From: Branchiostoma belcheri
Taxonomy: Eukaryota; Chordata; Leptocardii; Amphioxiformes; Branchiostomatidae
Assembly (NCBI RefSeq): GCF_001625305.1
Contig: NW_017802658.1
Location: forward strand, 470,867-534,866
Direction: 5' to 3'
Length of the DNA: 64,000 nucleotides
The notes beneath the pieces are model-generated. The model was not told the origin of the DNA and did no database searches. It saw only the letters and a list, made by a program, of their open reading frames with translations. The position numbers and the translations under genes are program-made. This document shows positions 26,373-38,562 of the stretch, in pieces; position 1 is the stretch's first letter, and the number at the start of each line of letters is the position of its first letter.

Positions 26373-26549
26373 CTACTGAACACGACACTGCCACCCCGGG
26401 GGCTTCTCGTCATCTGGACTATCGTCTTCTTCCTCCTGTTCGCTGTCTGTTTTGTTGTCGCCGTCCTCCGTCGCTTTTCTCCGCCGTAAAACCGTGTCTG
26501 TGTTCTCGTCGGGGACCTTGGTGGGAAATCTGTGTTCTGTGGGAGGAGG

Positions 26550-26585
<36 letters not shown>

Positions 26586-29500
26586 GTCCTGGGGGACCCA
26601 CAGTCCTGACTTGATACACCTGTCTATGTGATGTCTTGGGAAGAAAAATCAGTCAGATTCAATACAAGAAAGATCAAATAGTGGCTTTAAAATTTTGCCT
26701 GGTGTCACTTTTCTAGTTGCAATAGTAGTGGAGGAACTGTAGCTACATAGCCATTTCCACTGGTATGAAAATAAGGTACCGGTACCTGTACAACATGCAT
26801 CAATAGTTGAAAATTCATTACATTTTTGTGAAATACATGTACTAATAATAGAGTGGGACTGAGAAACAAGTAGGGTGACCACCATGCATCAGGTTTTAAC
26901 ATCAATGTGACTGTTTTCACAATGTTATGGACTTATCAAAGCTTTAACAAAGTTTACATAAAATGACTAGGTAACTATGCATTGAGATGTATTCCACCTA
27001 CATGTTTGAGAACGAAGAACAATGACAAACAAAAAGATTGGCTGCATCTTTGAGGAGTCAAGAAAAGGGTACATACCTGGCATCCTCTTCAGGCAGTTCA
27101 GTGATGGCCTTCTGTAACATGGGGATGTCCTGCTTCTCAAAACAGTCTTTCAACACCTGGGGGAAAAGTGTTATAAACTGTCATCACATTTTGGTAAAAA
27201 ATGTAAAGGTAGTCCCATAGCCTTTTGAGGCCGTAGGGGCGATGTGTTTTTATCCCACTGTGTCTAGAGCATGGTACTCAAAGGCAGAGCCCATCCCTCT
27301 CCTTCCACCGCTTTTTACCTCAACAAACACAGTCGTGACTATCATGCACTCATTTTATAGGATTGTGAAAGTGCCTTTTTTACAACACAAATTCTTGCCA
27401 AGAATGCCAGGGATCGAACCTGTGACCTCTCAATCTTTTGTTTGCTGGCCTAACCACTGACAAATTTTACATGTCTACCTCAATAAAACTTAATCTAAAA
27501 CTTTCTTGCTGACATCTCATAAACTCAAATGTCTTTGAAAGAAAAGTACAAAATGTACCTGTGGAAGGGACTCAAAGACTTCAACAGGATCCAGGCCTCC
27601 TGGTCCCAATCTCTTCTGTCTCTCCTCCTGCGGATAAAGGAAATAATTTTGTAACTAACCGAGTTTAAGAGTTTGTACAATTAAGAGGCAAAAGTGCAAA
27701 TAAAAGGAATTACATGTATATAAGGTTGACTGCTAGACATCAATGTGCATACAATAAAGGGTAAGTGATTTCATACTACACCTCTTCCGCTTCCTTCATT
27801 GCTCTCTCAATGCGTGCCTCTGCACGGCCTCTCACTCTGGTTTTGAAGGAGTCAAGCTCATCGTTGAAAGCATCTGTATACTGCTTGTCTGCTGTTTTGA
27901 TTCTACACAAGGAAAAAAGAAAAAAAAATCAAATAAAAAATGCATTACTGCTACTTCCTAAAATGGCCCCCAAAATGTTTGTTTGTTTGTTTCGCATAAC
28001 CGGTAAACCGCCTTCAGGCGTAACACACCAGTTTTGTACATGTGCGCACATGTACAAGCTGCGTAAGACCAGACTGTAAGTTTTGAACCACTCACACCGG
28101 GAAGATCCCCTACTCTTTTCGATAAGTGCGGTGGGTTCTTTAACGTGCATGGGGTGTGGCTCTCCCAAACACGGGACCTCCATTTAACGTCCTATCCGAG
28201 GGACGTCCCTAACCGAAGCTAGGTACTCATTTTCACCTGAGTGAAGTGAGGAAAGTCGTGTAAAGTGCCTTTCCCAAGGGCACAAGATCGGTGACATGGG
28301 CAGGGTTCGAACCCACAACCTCTGGGGTGTGAGCCGAACGCGCTACCGACTGCGCCACACGACCCCACAATGGATCTATATCTAGTGATTTGGTACATGA
28401 TTTCTTGCAAAAAAGAACAGTTTTGATTCTAATAGATTAACACTTTAAAACATGATAAAATGAGGACACATTATTCTTTGTAATAAGTTAAACCTAAGAA
28501 GCCCTGGTCCCAGGCTATATAATAAAAGCCCTACCTTGAGAAGAAAGGCTTGACACACGCCCTGGGGTCTGCGTCCAGGCTCTTGGCTAACTCCAGGATG
28601 TACTGCATGATAATAGTCTGGTGGGCGACTTGGTCCATCAGGGCAGTTTTCTGTGGGAACATTTGGTATCATCAATCTGACTGAAGATGTACATTGTGTG
28701 AATATCATCTGTATAAGTTTTCATGTAAAGCACATGACAGTTGTATTTACTTGTAACTTTGTTGAAAAACATGACAGCCATTGTTTGAGTAAAAAGGTTT
28801 AAAAGGGCATAGAAAAGTTGACAAAAAAACTTACTTAAATTGCTACAGATTCAGAGACTTTCTGACCTAATATTCCTAAGATTACACTCTACTTTGGAAA
28901 CATAATGAAACAAAAGATTAGACATTTCATACTTTCTTGGGTTTTTTGTGACCTGTTGGCCTCCTGCCCGTCAATCTTCCCCCACCCACGTGCTGTCAAT
29001 CTACTCTTTCCGGACAAACTTCTGTACCCAGAAGTAATAACAACTCCTGAGGCATTGCCAAAAAAAGCCAGCCTCCTCACCTCCTCTACCTGCAGGTTGA
29101 TACACCAGATGGCCAGGTAGTTAGCACACTCATCACACACCAGCTCTGGGTGGTCAGTAAGGAACTGCATGGAGTCATCGTACTTCTTAAACATCCCAAA
29201 CTTCTTACACAGCTTCTCATTCTTCTCCACAAACGTTCTCTGCATCTCCTCCTTCTCCTCCTCTGTAGCTTCTGCCTTCTTGGCAGGTTTCTTATTTATG
29301 ACCTGGGATAAGACACTGTTGTTAGTATGTGTAGTACATCATGTACATGTACAACTAAAGACGGTCTTACTATTAAGGGCTTAGTTGAGTTCCTTGCAAT
29401 ATTTTGGGTTTTTCATTGAAACAATCCCAATTCTAATCATGTTTACAGAAGGAAAACATACTGTTTTTGCTCAGTTTCCTCCTCTTCTTCTCCAACCAAA

Positions 29501-31800
29501 AAGGTCAATGACCTGAACCAGATGACTGTCACCATGGTAACTGGTGTTGGGTTACATCATGTTGTAATTTTATAGCAGGAGGGATTTAGACTCCTGTCTG
29601 GCCATATATATGAATGTGTTTGAGTAAAGAATTAACAGGCAGACCTACGCGAAGGTAAACATTATGCATTTGCTTTGCAAATGTTACCTTTCTACTGTGT
29701 ATCATACATTCACACTGCTGTATATTAAGATGGACAACCAGGTACATTTTTGTTGAAAGTAAAAGTAAGTGTAACTCAGCACACTTACTGTTTTCTCCCA
29801 CTTGTCTTTACTGAGGGTGTCCACATTCCAGGGTGTCAGCTGTAAAAAAAAAAAAACAGTAGCCTAAATCATTCATTATGCTTCAATTACAAAAAAAAAA
29901 TCAAATTTTGAAACTTGCCATTTTTTAAAATGAGGATAGAGCATTAATTATTAGTAACAAGGTCCGGTAAATACACTTAAATGTATTTGTAGCAATAATA
30001 ATTAAAAACGATCTACCTTTTCCTTCTTAGTGAGTTCTTCCTCCTTCTGTTTCCACTCTTTCTCCTGTTTCTTCAGCTCACTCATCTCCATCTGTAGCTT
30101 CAACACCTGGGCTTCAACCTGCTGTCATAAAGGATTGAGAAATAACTTGACATTTGCTGGCAAATACATTATGTCTCTGTGTTGTAATTGTTCAGCCCAG
30201 AAACAAGAACTTCTTCTATTCTGATATTTTTATAGACACAACTTCTTTACATTTCACTTAGTGTCGTGCTGTATAATTCTCTGATGTTATAGTCCAATAT
30301 TTTCTGTTGCCTGCCCCTCTTTCTTCCTCCCTGGACTGTTTCTGGCATATAGCTTTATTATAACAGCATAAAGTTTGCACTGAAGTAAATAATATGTACG
30401 TATGGTTTCTCACTTCTTTTGTCTCCGCCTCTGCACAAGCTGACAGGTCTTCCAGCTTCTTCCTGGTTTCTTCTAGCTTCTTTTTGTTACTAGAAGGAGT
30501 ACAAAAAAAATGATACAGTTACAATGACAGAAAAATATGTGTGATGTTATAGAAGCAAATGATGGAAAGACAAGAGCTAAAATACTGACACTGTACTACA
30601 ATGAACTGAAATGTGAAGTACATGTATGAGAAATGTCTGCTTACTCCAGTGAGCCCCTTTCGAAGTCCTGTCTCTCTTTCTTCTGTTCCTCCATACGCTC
30701 CACCCTGGCCTGGTGACGCCATCTGAACAGACTCTGGGTGTCCACGTTAGGGTGGGTCTCATCTTCATCATCTGATACCTGAAGACAAACCAACAATAAC
30801 GAATATCAACATATACACTACATTGAGTATATAGTAGAGGGGATTTCATTCCTCAAGCTGAGCGACATCTTGCACATGCAGTCGTCCCTCAGTAAGACAA
30901 CTGGAGCCGCACAGTTCCCGTTTAGAACTTTTATTCAGCCTGCCACACAACCAGTTTCACCTATGTACCATTCTTGTGGCTAGAAGGCATATGAACTGGA
31001 TAGTCAAGTAACTACAATATGTATATACCAGATGATTGAAATTGGATGATACTTTTTAGGCTGTATTTTGTTATGCTGTTTGTTTAAGTCAAATTTATTG
31101 TCGTTTGTGATATCTAGGAAATAATTCTATGTAGGGACCTAGTCTGTGGTCTACATGTATGCGGCGGTTGGCATTGCCAAAGATGGGCAGTATGCCTTAG
31201 TTATCAGTATCTGTACATCGCCAGTATACCTGCCCTTCGGCGTAACACACCACTGAGTATCCATTGTCTTATAATGTGTGTAACAAAGCCATGGGTTCTA
31301 ATCAAGGCATAAGCAGCAAGGATAAAATTTCTATACACAAATTTATATATTTCTTGCTCTAAGTAACCAACAGTTTTTAAATCCTGATAATGTACACGAA
31401 TATTAAAATATTGAAATTAGGTTCACATAAAAGTGAATGTTTATTATTTCAACTGCGGGTAACGTGCAAAGCAGGCAAGCAATTCATAGGCATCCCCCTT
31501 CCCACAACTTTTTAGCAAGCCCCTATGGAGTACATTGACAAATGCGCAACAACAGATCTCAGAAAAATGAGGAAGTTTCGAGAGAAAAAAATATCTTTGA
31601 ACAAGGTGCGAAAACAACAGTAATTTTTAGGCGATTTTAGGCCAATGCGACAATTCAACCCTCATCCAAGGAATACACCTTATTCTCTAAGATGTTAAGT
31701 ATCACCTGAGATAGTTCTACGAAAAAAATGTAATTCATAGACAAAGGAAAAGTACCTCAATGTGATCCCACCGACTGTAATCCAGAGGTCTCGCCATCAT
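26373..31800 (-). CDS. CDC37: CDC37, Hsp90 co-chaperone (with last exon 11a)
   Basis: Cytosolic co-chaperone that loads protein kinases onto Hsp90. Exons in transcript order: 31800-31756, 30778-30645, 30489-30414, 30118-30017, 29839-29789, 29302-29081, 28650-28535, 27902-27782, 27627-27559, 27156-27077, 26634-26373. Total 425 residues with this last exon; all phases fit. The N-terminus [21 protein letters not shown] matches the conserved kinase-binding start, with the CK2-site serine in VSDDEDE. Exons 3-4 are a Lys/Glu-rich coiled coil. [43 protein letters not shown] and [18 protein letters not shown] span the Hsp90-binding middle domain. [17 protein letters not shown] and the GLWVPQ helix form the C-terminal part. 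Exon 11a adds 12 threonines (all ACA), PPP and an acidic tail. Two in-frame ATGs open the frame; the first was used. Introns carry SINEs and dispersed repeats. Confidence 0.95.
26550..26585 (-). repeat. (ACA)12 coding microsatellite in CDC37 exon 11a
   Basis: Twelve consecutive ACA codons on the sense (minus) strand give a run of twelve threonines directly after GLWVPQD. The absence of synonymous codons suggests recent slippage and probable length variation. Confidence 0.9.
27205..27462 (-). mobile_element. tRNA-derived SINE, second family
   Basis: Minus-strand order: A-box-like GTCAGTGGTTAGGCCAGC, B-box GGTTCGATCCC, then a body with AAAGGCACTTTCACA and an end reading GGCTATGGGACTACCTTTA. 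The head and the GGCACTTT segment resemble the SINE at 27978, but the bodies differ. In CDC37 intron 9. No obvious target duplication. Confidence 0.65.
27978..28366 (-). mobile_element. Full-length tRNA-derived SINE
   Basis: Minus strand: tRNA-like head GTGGCGCAGTCGGTAGCGCG (A box) and GGGTTCGAACCCTGCCC (B box), a body with GGGAAAGGCACTTTACACGA and GTTAAAGAACCCACCGCACT, and a tail of about four AAAC units. Fragments of the same body occur at 955-1040 and about 31195-31255. In CDC37 intron 7. It depends on a LINE partner not present here. Confidence 0.8.
28937..29041 (-). repeat. Dispersed repeat family 'GTCAATCTTCC', copy B
   Basis: TTTGTGACCTGTTGGCCTCC, CCCGTCAATCTTCCCCCACC, GTGCTGTCAATCTACTCT and CCAGAAGTAATAAC match copies A and D. 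In CDC37 intron 6, ending about 40 bases before exon 6's donor. Confidence 0.65.
29438..29695 (-). repeat. Dispersed repeat, about 260 bp, copy 2
   Basis: Reverse complement of 5057-5327 over its full length, including CAACACCAGTTACCATGGTG. In CDC37 intron 5. Ends not bounded by an evident target duplication. Confidence 0.75.
31195..31255 (+). mobile_element. SINE tail fragment
   Basis: CTGCCCTTCGGCGTAACACACCA resembles CGCCTTCAGGCGTAACACACCA in the tail region of the SINE at 27978-28366. In CDC37 intron 1. Fragmentary. Confidence 0.4.
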
Positions 31801-32457
31801 GAAAACCGAAGATAAGCTTTCTCTTGCGTGAACATGCGAGAAAAGGCGAGAGCTCTTGGGAGTTGTACATTGAAAATAAAAGGGAGTTCAGGAAATTATT
31901 TTGAGCAATCCAAAAGGTGTAGCAAAGTGTTTGATATGTAGAAATAATATATAAGTTTTGACTGTTTATTAAAATTTTCGAGAAAAAATAGCAGTAAACT
32001 TCATATTACATGTCAGAAATATCATACATACGTTTGTTCATCTTCCCCCATAGAAAAGTATAACATTCCAACCGCAGCAAACGTAACTAAATCTCCACAC
32101 ACTAAATCACTAAAATCAAAGGATAATTTTATTACAGGAATAGATTTATTATTTTATTTTAGTGCATTATAAGGTATAATTCTTGTCAAAAATAGAAACA
32201 CACGTTAGAAAACATTCATGTACAGTAAAAAAATAAACATGTTTCTTTGCCGTTGTAACTGATGTAACGTTGACGTCATTTTGTACATTATGCTAATTAC
32301 CCAAAATGGCCGCTGAACGAGTTCGTTGATTTCAGCAACATCAACACTTCGCGAAGGTTTTCCCCGCCAAACTTTGGATTATCCGCAGTGTTTGATCCTC
32401 GTATTAGCTTCAACGGACACAGAAGTGGCCTGGTTTGATATTCGCTGAATTTTCCAA
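31801..32457. promoter_or_regulatory. CDC37/MICAL bidirectional promoter with MICAL 5' noncoding exon
   Basis: CDC37 starts at 31800 on the minus strand, and a + strand exon ending TTTTCCAAGTAAGTG places a consensus donor after 32457. Between them lie TGACGTCA (CRE, 32272-32279) and CAAAATGGCCGC (YY1-type, about 32299-32310), typical of housekeeping and bidirectional promoters. The + transcript has no ORF before the donor and the next + strand gene is MICAL, so the exon is inferred to be its 5' UTR. The start of the exon is not known. Confidence 0.5.
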
Positions 32458-35400
32458 GTAAGTGTCCTTTTATTTTTCAAATTCTTCAGGTGGTTTTTGC
32501 ACGTCGAGATTTTCTAACGCGACGGAGCCTAAGGACTTGCCAACGTTTGCTAACTCGTGAAGAATCTCGTGTTTGTTTCTCCAGCCTTTCGTGTTTTCCT
32601 TTGCAATCTGAACCGATCCGAAGGTCTAGACACCTTTTTAAAGCAGGAAATCTAAACGTTAGGGGTTCTAAACCCAGACCCGGATGTCGTTACGTGTGTA
32701 AGGGTTATAGATAGTAGATAGTAGATCCTTTCAGCCAGGTAGGTATCCATCCAGTTTAGGCTGCTCGTTGCTCTACCGGACTGTCATTCCCGGCCTATGC
32801 GGGCAATCCAGGGCCGTGTGATTGTACATAATTGGATGACTCTCCATTCAAATCTCAATTCATCTCAAAAAGGTGTTGAATTTAATATTGTAATTAATAA
32901 TAATTTGATATTCCTTTGGTGTTATCAACTTGAATAGCTCGTTCTCTTTTAGACCAAGTTGGTTAGACAAAATTTCTCCAACACAACGTTGTATAACACA
33001 TGTTTGCAGTTGTTGTTTCCTGTCACCTTCTAGATTGTGTAACCAAATCTTCATTCAAATCCTTCTGCCCCCCTCCCCAAGCTTGTGTACTGTAAAATGT
33101 TGTTTTCTGCTGTGATGTTGTTATTTGTTTAGAGCCTGTGAATATAGTGTGATAGCCAGCCAAGCTTGGTTTGATTCTGTGACAAGGCTGATAGGTGATA
33201 ATGACAAATGATCCCTCTGCAAATATAAATCACCCTGTACATATGGTAGGGAAGATGAACGGTTTTGGGTCTGTATAATTCTACAAATATCAAGAGATAA
33301 TGGCAATTTCAATGATTCTGTTTTTCTAGTCCAAAGTCATAAATTATTATCACCGACATGTTGCCCAATGTAATGTCATAAATTACTGGCCGAGCAGGTT
33401 TAGGTTTAATTGCCTCTATTTCTCTATTTGAAACATAGAGTGTCTGTTGGTGTCTGTTGTTTGTACTTTATATGTCTTATTAGGCAGTCGTTGACTAGTT
33501 TGTTATATGCAAAGTTGACCTTTTTGTTGTTGTTATGCCTATGTGTGTTGGGGGAGTGGCATAGATTCAAGGTCTGATAATTTTGTAGTACAGCCTTGTA
33601 GTATCACTGATTGTTGTATTATTATAGGATGTTTGTTTCTCATTTTATGGAAAGTTGCTATGAAGGTGTTTGCTCCAGCCAGCCGTAATGTTCACTAGGT
33701 GAATATGCTGCTTGTTTCAGTCTAGTGTAACGTTGTTGCTAAGATTGGCAGACATACAGTGCCAACCAGGTCAGTCTGTTGTATTGTTTATCTGCCAGCC
33801 ATTACATTTCCAGGCCGGCCCTCTTGTATTGTTGAACCGATCCGGATGTCATCTTTCACCGCGCCTCGGGCATGTTTTACCTGTTCTGCGGATTTAGACC
33901 GTCGCGTCATTTTCCCAAGCACTACGGGCGAAAAGTAATTAGTATCGGACAGCCCCGGTACTAATGGCAGACCATAATGTCATTCTGGTACTTTCTAAAT
34001 TCTTCCCCGTCGGATTTAGAGCTTACTAAGTCCTGTTCCTGCATAAAACATTGCTCAGATTAGATTTCAAGTTTCTAGGCCAAACATACAACATCACACA
34101 AGCTTGTTGCAACAGTATACTATGTGGAAGAATTCTATATCCTTTCTTTACTTTGCTTTGGAACAATTTGACTCAATTAGGACAGAAGAGAAGATTTTCT
34201 TGTTGGCAAAGTATTTAAAAGTGTTGGAGTAAACAAGGAGGGTATATTCAAGTCCTTTGAATGAAGAAGTGCTGTCTATTAGTTTTTTTTTATTCCTTGG
34301 CTTGGGCACAATGTATCTGTGTTAGTGTGTAGTAAGGTTTTAGTACAGTAGTCCTATGGTCACACTGCTGTACCTATAAAGACTGCAATTGTACATACAA
34401 CTATCAGGTACAGGGTAAGGTATTTTCCCGGTGACCTGGATGGTAGAAAGGCCTATGTACACAGAGGTGATTCCCACCTTTGTTGTCCAGATAAACACGT
34501 GAATCATGACTCTAATCTCCAGGTGAGCAAGGCTGTTGGTGCGGAACACACAGGTGAACAACTCACCTGGTGGCCAGGTAAAGGAACAACACACAATAGG
34601 TGCAGCACGAAGTGTGGCCACTCCTTTGCTTAAACTGCCACAGTTAAAACACAAGTAGTGTGTTGTTAAAGATACACATTCCTAGATTGAAAGATATCCA
34701 TTGTGTACTTTACTTGTATTGTAGATACAAAATAGAAAACACAGGAAAAGGGCTTATAATGTATCCTGTTGGCAATATGGCTTATATCTGACTGTACGTA
34801 TAGGAAGAGCCTTGGGGAAGCAAATGAAAGGTTTTCTGTCTATAGTATAGTAGTGTTTTCTTTCTGTCTGGACCCACCAATGGTTTATTCATGGCTGCCA
34901 ATGCCTGTGACATTCACGCCGCTGAGACTGCTAATTTGACAGCCATGCCCTGCATCACAATACATCCGTTTTCATGCCAATTAGTGCATAGTTAATTAAC
35001 AAAAGCCCATAGGTCCATTCTCCCAGTGTCCGATGATTGAATTAACACATAATTACACAGTGATATACAGTTTAGCCCACTCTTTGTAGAGGAATTAGGG
35101 AGGTTGTCTGGACACTACAGGAAAAATAACAAAACTCAAAGGAAAAGCTTTTTCAGGTTGTTTGGGTACAATGCAGCAAAACTAAACATATGTTTTCCTA
35201 TTCATCGATTCGCTGTATTTCACAATTTTATGTGAAGGACCTAACATCTTTATGTATACTTGTTTTCAGAAGCAAAATTGCAAACATGCCAATATTTTTT
35301 CTCGATAATAATCCATAAATATGGAGCCTAACAACATGCTAGAAACATTTTGAATGTTAAACTTAAAGTAAGGTAGACATCTGGATATGTATTTTGCTGT

Positions 35401-37462
35401 ATATTTTGAGTTTTGACACTATATCATTATGTTTGTCTAACACGGCTTGAACAATACATGTACACATAAATCTACTTTGAATGGTGAACAGTTCAATCAT
35501 TGATCATGATGTACATGTTATTGTACGCTGCTTTGTTGGTCTGTCATATGGTGTTAGTTCCCACCAAGGAGGTACAATATAATCAATGTTTGAACCTCCT
35601 TATTCCCACGGAAAACAGACAATGAAAAATCAATGTGGGGTTAGTGCCGACTGCTGCCTACTTTGAAGTGTGTCTGGCTGTAGGGCTGTGTGGGTGAAAG
35701 CTATCGATATTCTCTTTGTCCCTGGGACAAGTATGATATGGATAAGATAAGATTGTACAGATAGTAACTACTGTGGTATAGAATTACACTGTAAATCTGT
35801 GATGTACTGTCCACTAGAGAGTTGATATATACTAGGAATAGTAGTACATATACAATATATACAGTCGTAATACTTACAGGTTGAAGTAAGCTAATTAGGC
35901 AAAACTGTACTGAAAATTGTTCATAATTTATGAAATCAAATGTTTTTGACTATTATTTACCAACCAAACAACTTTTACATTTACATACTAGGACAGTACA
36001 AAATTTAGTAGGTCTTGAGTATTATCAAGGTTGAAAGAAGGGGAAAAAAAATCAACAAATGATAGAAATCGTGAGCTATTTTTAGGATCATTTAAAATTT
36101 TTTTATGCAAGGACATTTTTGTTTTATCATCAGATTCTGATGTTTTGTTTCCATGATTCTTTCCGACTGTAGTCTAGCACAACAGACTTTCTTTCTCCTT
36201 TAAGTCAGATCTATTTTGGCAGGTTCTCCCTGTATAGTTGACAGTTCTGTATGCCCGGTTACCAGACTGTTTGTTTGTAGATGTTGTCCCCTACCCTTGA
36301 CTCCTTTACTGGAATGTCTGCTGGCACAGCGAGTCCCAGCAAAGCTAATGCATTACACAGCTTCTGTAAACTATGGCAGTTGGAACAAGTGTGTTCCAGT
36401 TGGCCAGGTTTTGGAAGTTCTGCCTTGAGCACTAGACTGTAGACATATACAACTTCTGTCTTGTATCTAACAAGATTTTGAGATTGCAGAAAAAGTATAA
36501 ACAACTTGCAACTGGCCAGCAAAAAAAAAAAGTGAAATGCATTTTTAACAAAATATTGCAGAGAATAGAAAGAAAATACATCTATTGTATTTTAAGACCA
36601 GTCTAACATTAGTTCAAAATCTCCTGCCTGAAAACAGATGATAATTTATCCATGTCTGTCTCATATTGAGGGTTTTTTGAAGGAAATATCGCAGAAAATA
36701 GGATAGAAATATTTCCAGCCCTGTCTCAGGCCCTGTCTATACTTTCCAGTAACATAACTTCAAAATCCTCGAAATGCACATTATAATTTATCCATCTCTG
36801 TCCATATTGATACAGTTTTTTATATATTATTGGATGGAAGCCAACTTGGTTCCTGAATGTTGAATCTTTCTATGCAACAAGACGTAAAGAATCTCAAACA
36901 AAATGCACACTACTTATTAAGTATGAACCTTTGACATTTTCGCTCGACCCGCTACATTCCACAGCATAGGCCCAGTTCCCCATGGTTATGATACTTCTCC
37001 CAATCCCTCTCCCAAAACTCAAGCGAAACAAATCACAAAGTTTATAGCTCTACGTTCTTTGTGCGAAAGTTTACACGTAAATACTCGAGTAAAAGTCATT
37101 TGTAAAGTTGTCTCAACATGTGTTTCAAGAGCCCCTACAGTTACAGTATGACCTTTTAATGATTACGATCAGAATCTTTAACCAGATCCATACTTGAGAA
37201 CTGCGTCAGGACAGGGTAAATTGTAGGAGGGAGGGACAGAGCTGTCGTTTTGTTTTAGAGGGAAGATTTTTCAGCCAGGGACAGACCTGGTCACTGTAAA
37301 ATTGCAGTTGTAACTGCTGGGATGAGTTACTCCACACATGTGATATGTCTGTGAGAAGAGTGTGCTGTAGGATTATCAGGCGATGTTACATAAACCATAC
37401 CCTGGACATGTTGACTTGTTGCCAGGTACAGTTAGTCTCTTAGATGGGTTTTTGGAGGGAAT

Positions 37463-37622
37463 TATCTTCAAGCAGAAGTTGGGAGGAAGGTTATAATTTT
37501 TTCTGACTGCCTAGTTTTGCTTTCAGTCCTTTTTTTTTAACCTCCTTGCCCTAACTGATTGTCAGAAGCCAAGCAGTCAGAAAGGGGTGCAATCCTCCAC
37601 CCTAACATCTGCTTGGAGATTA
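37463..37622. mobile_element. 160-bp MITE, 'TCTCCAAGCAGA' family, diverged
   Basis: Left TATCTTCAAGCAGAAGTTGG and right (reverse complement) TAATCTCCAAGCAGATGTTA, with a shared inner GGAGGA. No ORF. Confidence 0.5.
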
Positions 37623-38218
37623 GGGAAGGGTTAGGCAGCTTTTTCACCTAGGTAAAATGTATGATTATGATATGCTGTATCTTGCTATCATCTAATGGAA
37701 AGAAGAGAAAGAAAGCTTACTATTGTCTAATAAGGATTCTTCTGTTTCATGAAAAATATGAATACTGATAATTATATCTAAAAAACTTTCAAAAATCTTC
37801 ATGAGAACTTGCTAAAGATCCAATGCTATATCTGATTGTTTAGAATTTCAATTAGATTAGTCTTTGGTTCACTCTGTTCTTTCTTGTTTGTTTCTAATCT
37901 TGTCTCCCAGACATGTCTTGCCAAAAATAGGTTAGTTTTGTCTGTTTGTTGTGGATTGTTGGCCCCCTGCTGGTAAGGAACAGTCTATCCTATAATTTCT
38001 AGGAGAGTGATGGCATGGGAATGGAGAGGTCACCTCCAAATGACCTCTAGCATTTAATCTTCCTCAGGAAAGGAATCATGGGTGATTTAAACCACTGTTG
38101 GACATGGTTATAGCAATTTTCCAGTGTAATTGGGCAGTTTGATGTCTACTGTAGGTTGTTTGGGTTTATGTTAGAATATGGTACAGGAAATGAAGTATAT
38201 ATTGGCAGTCAGTGAGTG

Positions 38219-38562
38219 CTTAATTATTAGATAAAGCTGTGTTTGGGTAAAATCATATATAGACTAGCATGTCCTGATCATGAAATATCAAAACGGAGGT
38301 TTAGCTGCAGTACCATAACAAGCCGCCAAGGGGCCCAAAATCTATTCATTTCGAGGTCTCGACTCGAGAAGACCTATCTAGTAACTTACTATCAACTTCA
38401 AGACAATCCATGTATATGTACATGTATATTAATTATTAGATAAAGCTCAGTGTTTTGGGTAAAGTCATATATATAGACTAGCATGTCCCGATCATGAGAT
38501 ATCAAAACCGGAAGTTTAGCTGCAGTACCATAACAAGCCGCCAAGGGGCCCAAAATCTAAAA
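38219..38562 (+). repeat. Direct duplication of a segment of about 130 bp
   Basis: Copies start at about 38219 and 38430 with TTAATTATTAGATAAAGCT and end CCAAGGGGCCCAAAATCTA. Both contain GACTAGCATGTCC and GCTGCAGTACCATAACAAGC. Between them is a short palindrome-like AGGTCTCGACTCGAGAAGAC. Non-coding; about 90 percent alike by eye. Confidence 0.7.

Noticed and set aside
32490-32714. 74-codon + strand frame after the 5' noncoding exon
   Set aside because: It starts past a strong donor (after 32457), has no homology and is most likely intron.
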